DNA of 64,000 nt, taken from Paulownia fortunei. Lineage: Eukaryota > Streptophyta > Magnoliopsida > Lamiales > Paulowniaceae. The stretch lies in NCBI GenBank assembly GCA_019321725.1, contig CM033114.1:18642278-18706277 (forward strand), given 5' to 3'. Under the pieces are notes generated by a model, which saw only the letters and a program-made list of their open reading frames with translations, ran no database searches and was not told the origin of the DNA. Positions 63,786 through 64,000 of the stretch are shown piece by piece. Each line of letters begins with the position of its first letter. Positions within the stretch are counted from its first letter, which is position 1. A program made the position numbers and the translations under genes.

Positions 63786-64000
63786 TGCATTAAATTTGAT
63801 TTTTTTTAGCAGGATTTTGGGGAATATGTTCTGTTTCTGCTCAAGTATACTTGACCTGACAGAGTGACAAGTCTGAGCAACGGTTGTATCTACCAGCATT
63901 GTTAGAAAAGGAGGAGCACCTCAAGAAGTAAGGCAAAGAAACAAAGGTTGATTGTATCATCAAATTCTGACTTATTACCTTTGGAGGGTTCCATTTCCAT
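63786..64000 (+). other. Presumed 3' untranslated region of the ORRM1-like gene
   Basis: Sequence after the stop to the window edge has no further exon of this gene and no clear AATAAA. The transcript end probably lies in this stretch or just beyond the window. Confidence 0.4.

Overview
This is a nuclear chromosome segment from a flowering plant, most likely a eudicot. The DNA is strongly AT-rich between genes. The genes carry many GT-AG introns, and their products are plant families: an organelle-targeted M18 peptidase, a LITTLE ZIPPER peptide, a mitochondrial NFU protein and an ORRM1-type RNA-editing factor. There are no operons and no bacterial or viral genes. The species cannot be named from the sequence alone.

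Layout: (1) 1-2600 holds the decayed 3' end of a Ty3/gypsy retrotransposon and AT-rich repeats. (2) 2660-12853 (+) is a 10-exon aspartyl aminopeptidase gene. (3) 13248-13755 (-) is a LITTLE ZIPPER gene lying tail-to-tail with it. (4) 13.8-20.9 kb has no gene I can support and contains a probable TIR element. (5) 21226-29852 (-) is a 4-exon R3H/SUZ-domain gene whose last exon codes only 16 residues and lies beyond a 3.5-kb intron carrying a miniature LTR retrotransposon (TRIM). (6) 30-36.7 kb is AT-rich with a broken Transposase_28-type retroelement ORF. (7) 36999-42248 (+) is a 3-exon NFU4/5-like iron-sulfur gene. (8) 42.3-47.2 kb is repeats. (9) 47251-54033 (+) is a 14-exon major facilitator gene. 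(10) 54.1-59.9 kb is repeats, including a CACTA miniature element nested inside a 1.1-kb inverted-repeat structure. (11) 59974-63785 (+) is a 9-exon ORRM1-like gene with two MORF/RIP boxes and an RRM.

The genes do not form one pathway. Two products look plastid-targeted (peptidase, RNA-editing factor), one mitochondrial (NFU), one is a membrane transporter, and two are probable regulators (LITTLE ZIPPER and the R3H/SUZ RNA-binding protein). I joined exons by hand; every join is GT-AG and keeps the reading frame. I see no wholly new gene system. The most notable material is the set of small transposons with readable hallmarks: a TRIM with a Met-tRNA primer site, a MULE-type MITE with a 9-bp target duplication, and a CACTA MITE with a 3-bp duplication. 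Also notable are the displaced terminal exon of the R3H gene and the open non-AUG frame upstream of the LITTLE ZIPPER start.
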